Assembly (NCBI GenBank): GCA_964453655.1
Contig: CAYVSP010000008.1
Location: 1 to 31,624, forward strand
Reading direction: 5' to 3'
Length of the DNA stretch: 31,624 bases
Source of the DNA: CAYVSP01 sp964453655
Lineage (GTDB): Bacteria > Patescibacteriota > Saccharimonadia > Saccharimonadales > CAYVSP01
Shown here: one piece after another, positions 6,007-12,750 of the stretch
Position numbering within the stretch: position 1 is the stretch's first letter
Layout of the letters: each line of letters begins with the position of its first letter
Notes under the pieces: model-generated
Databases searched by the model: none
Seen by the model: only the letters and a program-made list of their open reading frames with translations
Told to the model about the DNA's origin: nothing
Translations under genes and position numbers: made by a program

Positions 6007-7707
6007 TTAATGATCATATTTTGGCTGGATGATAGTACCTGGTGTATGTAGCGGCGGCCCATGCATATGACTTAATGTTGTAACCAGCTTAGTGTCTACT
6101 TCAGGTGGATCTTTTTGAACTTTCTTTTTTCTCTTCAGGAATGACGGCCACCTTAACCAAGGCGGGGTGCGCTTATATCTTATATACATAAATGCTATGT
6201 AGCCTGCTAAAGCTAAGAGCGTAAGTCCTAAAAGGAATAAAACAGGTCTTTGAACCCGCCTTGGAACCACATGCGCGAGCTCAGCGCTCGCCTTAGTACC
6301 AGCTACAGTCATAGGGGCTTCAGTTTTTGAGGTAGAAGAAGAGCTTTTTGAAGCAGCTGATCCGGCTGTGGGGTGTACGTAAGTATCATTTAAGAAGTAA
6401 GCAGCGCTTTGACCACCTAAAGTAAACGTTGCGCCTTGATTTATGGTAGCTACCTCTTTACCGTTTTCGTATTGAATGAGTTTAGCCGGTAGTGAAAAAG
6501 TTTGGGGTGAGGTGCCTATATTTACGTACACCCGACCATTACTGAAACTGCGGTTATACAACGAGCCATTGGCTTGAGCCTGGCCGGTAGGGTTACCCAG
6601 ATTTAGGTTTTCTTCGGGCAAACTATACTGCAAAGCATCTGTTATATACGCATTATCTCCAACTGCGTACTGCCAATAGGTTGAGCCAGGTTGCCAGCCC
6701 ATTAAGAATGCTCCTAAGCAATAACGCCCGGTTTTGATGGCGTCAAGTGATGGGGTTTCTTTTGGGAAGAAATTGGAGTGCATCAATATTTTTTTGTTAC
6801 TGTACTTTTGCATAATGCCGATATCGGTCGGTATATCTGCGTCCAGCCCACTATGAAGCCCTAGACAAAAGCCTTCATCCGTGGCTCCCTGCATATAATC
6901 AAGCTTGTACAAACTACGGCCCAGGTTTAGGTCTATATCGTTCTTGGTGGTATTTGCTCTAATGCCATTAAACACAATGGTTTTATCAGGAAAAGCTGCC
7001 ATAGCCTCAGTGTGCAACGCCTTTATCCCTGCGTTATAGGCATCAATGCCCGATTGGCCACCTAATTTAGTTAGCCAATCCTTGTTGTTAAACCCCTGGA
7101 CAATATCTGTGCCATTATCAAATAAGATCCCATCAAAAGGAGCTTGCTCAAAACGGTGCTTCAACTGAGCTATAACCCAAGCTCGGTAGCCAGGATTTGT
7201 TAAATCCATGAAGTAATTGTTGTCATTACTTTGCTTTATAGGATTTCCTGATTTGTCGTGTAAGATCCAGCTATCTGTTTTGGTACTATCAAATTGATCA
7301 GCTAAGTTAGCATACGGGTCGTAGAAGGGATCTTTTTCTACCCAAGATGATTTTGTGCTCTGACTCCAATAATGGGTCATATAATACATGTAAACCTTAA
7401 GGTTGGGGTTGCGACGCTTTAATTCCTTAGTAGCTGCATAGAGGGCAGTGTTGTCATTGTTGTCATGTTGCTTATTGATAATAACTATCTGGTAATGACT
7501 GGCTAGGTCATTGTATTCAGCGTCGGTAAACTGACCTTTAGGATGGGCAGTAGTGGCAAAATGCCAAGGTGGGTTTGAAACAGACAAAGTTGGTTGAGGG
7601 GTTGTAGCATAGCTTGATAGCAGTAAATTAACACCTATGACAGCAAACAGTAACATGGCAATGATTGCTAGGAGACGTTTTTTTCCAGAATGTTGCTTCG
7701 GCATCAT
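6007..7707 (-). CDS. Membrane-anchored GHL15-like putative glycoside hydrolase (copy 1)
   Basis: The 566-aa protein has an N-terminal signal anchor (residues about 11-33), a (beta/alpha)8-like domain, a Ser-rich linker, and a second membrane segment (about 487-509) followed by a basic cytoplasmic tail. The barrel resembles the hypothetical glycosyl hydrolase family 15 (GHL15): IVIINKQHDN near residue 75, WILHDKSGNP at about 147, YFMDLTNPGYRAWVIAQL, then FDGILFDNGTD at 191-201. Asp192 and Asp197 are candidate catalytic or ligand residues. A beta-sandwich-like stretch (YENGKEVATINQGATFTL) follows the barrel. No LPxTG signal is present, so anchoring is by the C-terminal helix. The upstream gene is a paralogue. 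The start has an extended -10 (TGGTAAAAT) 9 nt before the ATG; the second Met (7704) is also possible. Confidence 0.78.
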   Translation of the reverse strand: MMPKQHSGKKRLLAIIAMLLFAVIGVNLLLSSYATTPQPTLSVSNPPWHFATTAHPKGQFTDAEYNDLASHYQIVIINKQHDNNDNTALYAATKELKRRNPNLKVYMYYMTHYWSQSTKSSWVEKDPFYDPYANLADQFDSTKTDSWILHDKSGNPIKQSNDNNYFMDLTNPGYRAWVIAQLKHRFEQAPFDGILFDNGTDIVQGFNNKDWLTKLGGQSGIDAYNAGIKALHTEAMAAFPDKTIVFNGIRANTTKNDIDLNLGRSLYKLDYMQGATDEGFCLGLHSGLDADIPTDIGIMQKYSNKKILMHSNFFPKETPSLDAIKTGRYCLGAFLMGWQPGSTYWQYAVGDNAYITDALQYSLPEENLNLGNPTGQAQANGSLYNRSFSNGRVYVNIGTSPQTFSLPAKLIQYENGKEVATINQGATFTLGGQSAAYFLNDTYVHPTAGSAASKSSSSTSKTEAPMTVAGTKASAELAHVVPRRVQRPVLFLLGLTLLALAGYIAFMYIRYKRTPPWLRWPSFLKRKKKVQKDPPEVDTKLVTTLSHMHGPPLHTPGTIIQPKYDH

Positions 7708-7716
7708 ATCTAATCC

Positions 7717-7722
7717 ATTTTA
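7717..7722 (-). promoter_or_regulatory. Extended -10 element before GHL15-like copy 1
   Basis: TGG followed directly by TAAAAT on the minus strand, 9 nt before the ATG at 7707. This would give a transcript with almost no leader. Confidence 0.4.
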
Positions 7723-7752
7723 CCAATATCTAAGGAACTTTTTTATTCATAT

Positions 7753-9594
7753 TTAAGCGGGACCCTTGTGAGCTCTATGACGTCTAAACCGATAATAGGC
7801 TAAGGCTGATAATGCCGCTATCAATTGCAAGAATATGATTACCACAAAAGCAAAAAGCGAATTAAGTTGTCGAGCAGGGCGACCACCCCATGGCTTAAAT
7901 AAGAAATTGCGTAACCTTTCATAGGGCGATAGGCGGTTGTTTATATATATTAAGTGGCTTGAGGTAGTAATTTTACCGTCTTTGCCGGTAGCTTCAACGG
8001 TAATTTGGTGTAATCCATTTGGTAGCGTTGAGGTATCAACCTGTCCTAGGTTGCAACTCGTAGTTGTCTCTAGGCTTCGTCCATCAACTTTAACAGTTAT
8101 TTTAGAGGCCTGGTCGCAAGGCAGAGGACTTGTCAAACCGAGCACCTTACTGACTGGTTGAGCAATAGTTGAAGAAGCGGAGGGTGTGGTCGTAGGAGAT
8201 GAAGACGAAGAATTTGTGCTTAGGGCTGGGCTAGTATCAGAATCATCATCAGACGGAGAATTTAAGGCTGCCGTTGAGTTCGGGTGAATATAATCATAGT
8301 TTATGAAATAGGCCGCTGTTTGGGGCGCTAGAATAAAACCCGCACCAGAATTATATGTCTTTAATTCTTTGCCGTCTTCATACTGGATTAACTTTGACGG
8401 CAGCGCCAGTCCGACTGCTGCTGTTTTTGACAGGTTAACGTAGATTCGCCCATGAGTAAACTCGCGCTGATATAATATTCCCCCGTTGGCTGTAGTACTT
8501 TTCTGAGCCAAACTAACCGGTCGCCCAACCTGCAGTGTCATTTCCGGCAACTCATAATTAAGTGCTGCTATTGAGTAAGTGTTATTTGCCATAGCAAATT
8601 TGTGAAAGTCAGCGCCTGGGACCCAACCCATCATGAAAGCTGCATGGCAAAACCGGCCAATGGCAGGTCCGTAGTTTGCACCTAACTCAGACGTATTGTA
8701 GTTGGTGTGGAAGAGTAGCTTCTTATTAGTGTAATGCTGCATCAGCTGAATGTCAGCTTCAATATTGCTATCGGAACTATTAATATTGCCAAAAAAGTCA
8801 ATGCAGAATGTCTCATCGGTTGCACCATCCAGGTAGCTTATTTTATCCAGTCCGCGATATGCATTATTAAAAGGCGTGATCCCATTGTAGGTAATTATTT
8901 TAGCGGGGAACATGGCCTTGGCCCGTTTATAAAGATCCATTAGGCCGTTATTGTAGGCTTGAACGCGTGCGGTGCCGAGTAAAGTGTTCCACTGCATACC
9001 ATACGGGTCAGGTTCAGATAGCAAGTAAGCCGAATCAAACTGAATTCCATCCCACGGCGCCTTAGACATACGATGCTGTAACTGGGCTAGTGCCCAGTTG
9101 CGAAAAGCTGGGTTCGATAAATCATAGTAATAAGAAGGATTAGTTGCCGAGCTAGGGCCCGAGATTAGATTACTGGAGTTATCCCTGAGTAGCCAAGCCG
9201 AATTAAAATTAGGATCATGATCGGGCTCTTTCCAAGTCAAGGCCTGTCTATTAAACCAGAGTTTACTTTCCCAATACGTGCTTACCGTAATGTCTGGGTT
9301 ACGCTTCTTTAGCTCTTTAGCTGCATCATACCAGCCATTGATATTATCATTATCGTGCTGCTTGTTTATGATCACCCAGCCATAGCGGTTAACAATGGTT
9401 TGATAATCGGCTTCAGTAAATTGGCTATCTGAGCGACCGATTGAAACAAATCGTAGCCTTGGCTTTGGTATGTAGGCAGCTCGTCCAAGAGGACTAGCAT
9501 GGGCAGCAAATAAGAAATAACTACCTACACCCGCAAAGAGTAGTATGACAATAACTGAAATAATGTGCTTTTTTCTTTTGTGTCTGATTTTCAT
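7753..9594 (-). CDS. Membrane-anchored GHL15-like putative glycoside hydrolase (copy 2, with Ig-like domain)
   Basis: The 613-aa protein is a paralogue of its neighbour: signal anchor at about 10-31, GWVIINKQHDN at 72-82, AWLLRDNSSN at 133-142, YYYDLSNPAFRNWALAQLQH, then WDGIQFDSAYL at 181-191 (Asp182, Asp187 aligned with the pair in copy 1). The barrel ends with the same YEDGKELKTYNSGAGFIL strand unit. It differs in the C-terminal part: after a Ser/Thr/Pro linker comes an extra domain of about 65 residues with two cysteines (PLPCDQASKITVKVDGRSLE to TSCNLGQVDTSTLPNGLHQI) that looks like an Ig-like or Big-type fold, then a membrane helix and an Arg/His-rich tail. It likely acts on a polysaccharide at the cell surface; the substrate is unknown. 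The start is the only ATG that gives a proper signal anchor. Confidence 0.78.
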   Translation of the reverse strand: MKIRHKRKKHIISVIVILLFAGVGSYFLFAAHASPLGRAAYIPKPRLRFVSIGRSDSQFTEADYQTIVNRYGWVIINKQHDNDNINGWYDAAKELKKRNPDITVSTYWESKLWFNRQALTWKEPDHDPNFNSAWLLRDNSSNLISGPSSATNPSYYYDLSNPAFRNWALAQLQHRMSKAPWDGIQFDSAYLLSEPDPYGMQWNTLLGTARVQAYNNGLMDLYKRAKAMFPAKIITYNGITPFNNAYRGLDKISYLDGATDETFCIDFFGNINSSDSNIEADIQLMQHYTNKKLLFHTNYNTSELGANYGPAIGRFCHAAFMMGWVPGADFHKFAMANNTYSIAALNYELPEMTLQVGRPVSLAQKSTTANGGILYQREFTHGRIYVNLSKTAAVGLALPSKLIQYEDGKELKTYNSGAGFILAPQTAAYFINYDYIHPNSTAALNSPSDDDSDTSPALSTNSSSSSPTTTPSASSTIAQPVSKVLGLTSPLPCDQASKITVKVDGRSLETTTSCNLGQVDTSTLPNGLHQITVEATGKDGKITTSSHLIYINNRLSPYERLRNFLFKPWGGRPARQLNSLFAFVVIIFLQLIAALSALAYYRFRRHRAHKGPA

Positions 9595-9665
9595 AGGTTA
9601 AGAATGGGATTTATATGTTTGATTTAGACGCTCCAATCATACTATATGACCAGAAGTTTTAATAG

Positions 9666-9694
9666 TTGACATTAGCGCATTGTGGTGATATCAT
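9666..9694 (+). promoter_or_regulatory. Sigma70-type promoter of the KGG stress protein
   Basis: TTGACA (9666-9671), 17 nt spacer, TATCAT (9689-9694) with an upstream TG making it an extended -10. This is the best consensus promoter in the window. Transcription should start near 9701, giving a leader of about 87 nt. Confidence 0.75.
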
Positions 9695-9714
9695 AAGCAT
9701 ATTCGAAAGGTTTT

Positions 9715-9750
9715 AAAAGGAGGGTTCGCGTTTTCCCGCGAGCTCTTTTT
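9715..9750 (+). promoter_or_regulatory. Leader hairpin with T-run, possible attenuator
   Basis: In the leader, TTCGCG pairs with CGCGAG around a short TTTTCC loop, and the flanking AAAAGGAG can pair with CTCTTTTT, followed by more T and TATA. The structure looks like an intrinsic terminator inside the 5' leader and would sequester an AAGGAGGG sequence. It may attenuate transcription or be a small leader RNA end. Confidence 0.4.
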
Positions 9751-9787
9751 TATAGCCTCGAGAGATTAATAAATGGAGGCCTCACAA

Positions 9788-9985
9788 ATGGCAGGAACTA
9801 AAACTGGCGGCAAAGCTGCTGCCTCAACCAACAAAACCAAGTACGGCGCTGATTTCTACGCAAGAATTGGTGCAATGGGTGGTAAAAAAGGCCACACTGG
9901 CGGCTTTTTCGCCAATCGCGAACTAGCTCGCGTGGCTGGTGCCAAGGGCGGACGGATTAGCCGTCGAACTAAGAAGTTAGCTTAA
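9788..9985 (+). CDS. KGG-motif (YciG/Con-10-like) stress protein, 65 aa
   Basis: The protein contains GADFYARIGAMGGKKGHTGG and later ARVAGAKGGRISRR, the Gly-Gly-Lys repeat of the 'stress-induced KGG' family (E. coli YciG, fungal Con-10, Bacillus GsiB). These are small, basic, hydrophilic proteins induced by starvation or desiccation and probably intrinsically disordered; the molecular role is not settled. The start at 9788 is chosen because GGAGG (9775-9779) lies 8 nt upstream; the in-frame ATG at 9773 overlaps that site and has none of its own. The gene is monocistronic, framed by its own promoter and a strong terminator, and codon use is consistent with high expression. Confidence 0.85.
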   Translation: MAGTKTGGKAAASTNKTKYGADFYARIGAMGGKKGHTGGFFANRELARVAGAKGGRISRRTKKLA

Positions 9986-10003
9986 CCAGGCTACCACAAC
10001 ACG

Positions 10004-10045
10004 CGCGCTCTGCTTCTGGCTTAGCTAGAAGCAGAGCGCGTTTTT
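10004..10045 (+). terminator. Strong intrinsic terminator
   Basis: A perfect 14-bp stem (CGCGCTCTGCTTCT, 10004-10017, with its complement at 10027-10040), a 9-nt loop, and a TTTTT tail. It ends the KGG transcript. Confidence 0.95.
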
Positions 10046-10211
10046 GGTGCATTGCGGTGTCGTCTCGCTCCAGTACTCCTTCATCGTATTATATATACGA
10101 CTCAGTCGTGCTTCGCGGACTCCTAGCATTGCACTCAAATGTGACACCCTGGACGCTTATTCTTTAATTAAAGAAGGGAAACCGCAGGTGTCCCCTCATA
10201 AGGCGAAGCCG
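10046..10211. other. Non-coding spacer with several palindromes
   Basis: No gene is supported in this 166-nt stretch between a terminator and the 3' end of the zinc-protease gene. It contains a perfect 16-bp palindrome TTCTTTAATTAAAGAA (10160-10175), CGACTCAGTCG (10098-10108), TCGTAT/ATACGA arms (10084-10100), and GGTGTC paired at a distance with GACACC. The C(TTCG)G-type mini-hairpin just before 10212 could act in transcript ending on the minus strand. Nothing matches a tRNA, SRP RNA, 6S RNA or tmRNA that I know. Confidence 0.4.
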
Positions 10212-10712
10212 TTAAGAAAAGGTCGCTTGTGACACACTCACCGGCGGCTTTTTTATTTCCTGCCAGCGGCGATAGGGGCGACAGAAACGAGATGCTGAGA
10301 CCACCCAGCTTGTGTTGCAATTATGGCAACGATATTTACGGGCCGATTCCTGCAGACTGGTAGTGCCACAGAGCGGACAAGTGCTTCTTTGATGCAGCCA
10401 ATCACGGTAGGTATCCAAACAATCCTGAATATGTTGGGAGGAAATGCTAAATTTATATTTTGGCGCTATTTCAGCAGCTTTATTCCAGGCAGCTGCCTCC
10501 ATATGTAATAACTCGAAATCTGAGCTGTAACGGCTGTGATCTAATAGGGCATGAGCCACTTCATGTAAAAACGACCATACAGCCAACGGATCGTCATTGA
10601 TTGCGGGGGTATAAATGACCGTTTTGGTTTTGGGAGACCAACAGAATTCCATACCTTCTACAAAAGCCAGTTTTGGATAGGCTTTCTTGAACTGCTTAAG
10701 CAGGCTGCTCAT
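10212..10712 (-). CDS. ImmA/IrrE-like zinc metallopeptidase with C-terminal zinc ribbon
   Basis: The protein (166 aa) has FLHEVAHALLDH, the HExxH zinc-protease signature of the ImmA/IrrE family (His50 and His54 as ligands, Glu51 catalytic), followed by a helix with a candidate third ligand (LHMEAAAWNKA, Glu). The last third holds CPLCG and CHNC pairs, a four-Cys zinc ribbon. Family members cleave repressors or regulators, often paired with an XRE repressor; none is nearby. The start is ATG at 10712, 5 nt after AAGGA, in place of an upstream TTG at 10727. It overlaps the end of the ROK gene by 17 nt, so the two are translationally coupled. Target unknown. Confidence 0.8.
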   Translation of the reverse strand: MSSLLKQFKKAYPKLAFVEGMEFCWSPKTKTVIYTPAINDDPLAVWSFLHEVAHALLDHSRYSSDFELLHMEAAAWNKAAEIAPKYKFSISSQHIQDCLDTYRDWLHQRSTCPLCGTTSLQESARKYRCHNCNTSWVVSASRFCRPYRRWQEIKKPPVSVSQATFS

Positions 10713-11520
10713 GATGATCCTTGGCAAGTTCGTAGCAACCGTAAATGACTGCTTCTTCGGGCAATTTGGCAGTTAAGAGAGCCTTTGGATGACGTACCAC
10801 GGCATGTAAATTATCATCTAGGTAGGCTTTCACGGTCGGAATAAACTTGTCGGCGTAGGCTCCAACCCCACCACCGAAAACAACAGCCTCCGGTTGCAAT
10901 ACTGAGCACATCACCGCTACACCATAACCGATATTTTTGCCGATGATTTTCCAGGCTTCAGGATCGTTAATTTCTGAGGCTTTCTTCCCAAATTTAGAAA
11001 CAACTCCGCGACCCCCGGCGAAGTCCTCCCAATGCTGCACTTTGCCGTCATGTAGCAGTGGTGATTTGCCCATTTCAGTGTCTTGAAGAATACGCACAAT
11101 ACCACCTTTGTTAATCAATGCTCCGCCTATACCCGTGCTTATCGTAAAATAAAGAACTTTTTCGTACTCATCTTTTAATAAGCGTGCCTCATAAAGACCA
11201 GCCAATCTTGTGTCATTTTCTATTAATACAGGCAGGCCATTAATTAGTTGAGATATATCACGCATGATATATTGGTTGATCCATGGTAAATTGCCAAGAG
11301 CAATTTCTATGCCCTTTTCGCGGTCTAATAAGCCAGGCACTGCTGCGCAACATGCTGTAACTGCGCTAAGATCAAATTTTTGTAGTTCATTGCCGAGTTC
11401 AGATAAAAATGTTTGATAATCATGATTAGAGGAGAATTTAGCTTCTTGGACAATCTTACCCTCATCAGATAGTACTGCGACTAGCGTTTTAGTGCCGCCA
11501 ATATCAATCCCCAAGTACAT
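10696..11520 (-). CDS. ROK family sugar kinase-like protein
   Basis: The 274-aa protein starts MYLGIDIGGTKTLVAVLSDE, the phosphate-1 motif of the ROK / ASKHA superfamily. It has VLIENDTRLAGLYEA (ENDxxxA, catalytic Asp), FTISTGIGGALINKG (phosphate-2), and VVFGGGVGA (adenosine motif). The usual ROK zinc site (GHxxx...CxCGxxGCxE) is absent: at that place the sequence reads GKSPLLHDGKVQHWEDFAGG with no cysteines. It may phosphorylate a hexose or acyl-hexosamine, or have a regulatory role, but no DNA-binding domain is present. No Shine-Dalgarno; an extended -10 (TGCTACACT) ends 7 nt before the ATG. The zinc-protease gene is coupled downstream. Confidence 0.88.
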   Translation of the reverse strand: MYLGIDIGGTKTLVAVLSDEGKIVQEAKFSSNHDYQTFLSELGNELQKFDLSAVTACCAAVPGLLDREKGIEIALGNLPWINQYIMRDISQLINGLPVLIENDTRLAGLYEARLLKDEYEKVLYFTISTGIGGALINKGGIVRILQDTEMGKSPLLHDGKVQHWEDFAGGRGVVSKFGKKASEINDPEAWKIIGKNIGYGVAVMCSVLQPEAVVFGGGVGAYADKFIPTVKAYLDDNLHAVVRHPKALLTAKLPEEAVIYGCYELAKDHHEQPA

Positions 11521-11527
11521 ATTGTTT

Positions 11528-11533
11528 AGTGTA
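11528..11533 (-). promoter_or_regulatory. Extended -10 for leaderless ROK transcript
   Basis: TGC plus TACACT on the minus strand, 7 nt before the ATG at 11520. It is back to back with the S1 promoter (11542-11570). Confidence 0.5.
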
Positions 11534-11541
11534 GCATAGCC

Positions 11542-11570
11542 TTTACTTGCCGGCTCCTAACAGATATAAT
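11542..11570 (+). promoter_or_regulatory. Promoter of the S1 gene
   Basis: TTTACT (11542-11547), 17-nt spacer, TATAAT (11565-11570). Transcription would start near 11577, giving a leader of about 60 nt. Confidence 0.65.
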
Positions 11571-11594
11571 AATTGGCAAGACTGATCGGGACTA

Positions 11595-11639
11595 CAACCT
11601 ACGGGTTGCCGCAGGCATAAGGAGGCATGTAATTACATG
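11595..11639 (+). promoter_or_regulatory. S1 leader: tetraloop hairpin, Shine-Dalgarno and start-codon palindrome
   Basis: The leader has CAACC-TACG-GGTTG (11595-11608), then AAGGAGG (SD, 11619-11625), then the perfect 14-nt palindrome CATGTAATTACATG (11626-11639), whose right arm contains the start codon. An ATG inside the left arm is followed at once by TAA, a minimal start-stop. Folding of the palindrome would occlude the start codon, which would suit autoregulation by S1, as known for rpsA in E. coli; this is inference. Confidence 0.45.
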
Positions 11640-12701
11640 TCAAAAAAAGCTATTACTATGGATGAGCTTTTAGAGAAGAGCGACGTCCAACAATTAAAAT
11701 CAGGTGATGTCGTTGAGGGCGTTATTACCAGCGTGCGGAAGCACGAACTCTGGGTGGATTTAGGCGCTAACGGCATTGGTGTGGTTATGCGCCGCGAAAT
11801 CGGCTATGGACAGCCATTAAATGAAGGCGATAGTGTAGTGACTAGCGTGGTCGATCCTGAAATGGATGAGGGTTACGCACTACTTAGCATGAAGCGGGCG
11901 GCCAAAGACCGCGGCTGGGAAGAGCTTGAACAAGTATTTGAGAAGGGCGAGATATGTGAAATTCAACCATACGACGCTAATCGCGGGGGGTTGCTGGTAG
12001 AGCTAGAAGGCATTCGCGGCTTCTTGCCAGTCAGCCAACTGGCAGCCGGCCATTATCCGCGGGTTTCAGGAGCCGACAAGGATGAGATTTTGCAAAAACT
12101 TAACGCTTTGATAGGACAAGTCCTTAAAGTCCGTATCCTGGACATTTCCAGGAAGGATAATAAATTAATCTTCTCTGAGAAAGAAGCTGTTAAGGATGAT
12201 ATGCAATCCCGGCTGGAAGGCCTTAAAGTTGGCGATGAAGTTGAAGGCATGGTCACTGGCGTGATTGATTTTGGCGCTTTTGTGAACGTTGACGGTATTG
12301 AAGGGTTAATTCATATAAGTGAAATCTCCTGGGAACGGGTTGAAGACCCGCGGGATTACGTTAAAACCGGGCAAACCGTTAAAGCCAAGATTATAGCTAT
12401 AGATAAAGACCGCCTTTCGTTAAGTCTCAAGCAGATGGCGGAAGATCCGTGGCTAGAACAGGTCAAGCAATTTAAGAAGGGCGATATGGTTGAAGGCAAG
12501 GTGACGCGAATTACGCCGTTTGGCGCCTTCGTGCAACTTAGTCCAGCCGTTGAAGCGCTAGTGCACGTATCTGAAATGAGTGATGATGAAGGTGTTGATC
12601 CGGAAAAGATTTTCCAATTGAACGAAAAAAAGAAATTCAAAGTTCTGGATATAGATCTAGAGGGTCGCAAGATAGCCTTAAGCCTAAAACACACTAAGTA
12701 A
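11637..12701 (+). CDS. rpsA: 30S ribosomal protein S1 (four S1 domains)
   Basis: The 354-aa protein has four S1 OB-fold RNA-binding repeats: residues about 16-84 (GDVVEGVITSVRKHELWVDL), 103-183 (degenerate), 195-265 (GDEVEGMVTGVIDFGAFVNV then GLIHISE) and 279-352 (GDMVEGKVTRITPFGAFVQL then ALVHVSE). Repeats 3 and 4 carry the canonical FGAFV and HxSE motifs. S1 binds mRNA leaders and helps load them on the 30S subunit; in four-domain form it is typical of Gram-positives and CPR bacteria, against six in E. coli. The SD (AAGGAGG) is strong. infB follows 49 nt downstream. The four-repeat length could alternatively be a general S1-domain protein, but its position next to infB favours the ribosomal role. 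Confidence 0.88.
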   Translation: MSKKAITMDELLEKSDVQQLKSGDVVEGVITSVRKHELWVDLGANGIGVVMRREIGYGQPLNEGDSVVTSVVDPEMDEGYALLSMKRAAKDRGWEELEQVFEKGEICEIQPYDANRGGLLVELEGIRGFLPVSQLAAGHYPRVSGADKDEILQKLNALIGQVLKVRILDISRKDNKLIFSEKEAVKDDMQSRLEGLKVGDEVEGMVTGVIDFGAFVNVDGIEGLIHISEISWERVEDPRDYVKTGQTVKAKIIAIDKDRLSLSLKQMAEDPWLEQVKQFKKGDMVEGKVTRITPFGAFVQLSPAVEALVHVSEMSDDEGVDPEKIFQLNEKKKFKVLDIDLEGRKIALSLKHTK

Positions 12702-12718
12702 TGAAAACTTAAAGCAAA

Positions 12719-12742
12719 GGGGGAAGACCCCCCGGAAAGGAG
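12719..12742 (+). promoter_or_regulatory. Small hairpin and Shine-Dalgarno before infB
   Basis: GGGGG-AAGA-CCCCC (12719-12732) is followed directly by GAAAGGAG, the SD for the ATG at 12751. There is no T-run, so it is not a terminator; it may be a processing or translation-control element. Confidence 0.4.
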
Positions 12743-12750
12743 TGTCAGAC

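Noticed and set aside
6007..9594. LPxTG-type sortase anchoring of the GHL15 proteins
   Set aside because: C-termini lack an LPxTG motif and have long or basic tails after the membrane helix.
9773..9787. Upstream ATG at 9773 as start of the KGG protein
   Set aside because: It overlaps the GGAGG that serves the ATG at 9788 and has no site of its own.
12742..12750. GTG at 12742 as infB start
   Set aside because: It falls inside the GAAAGGAG SD for the ATG at 12751.
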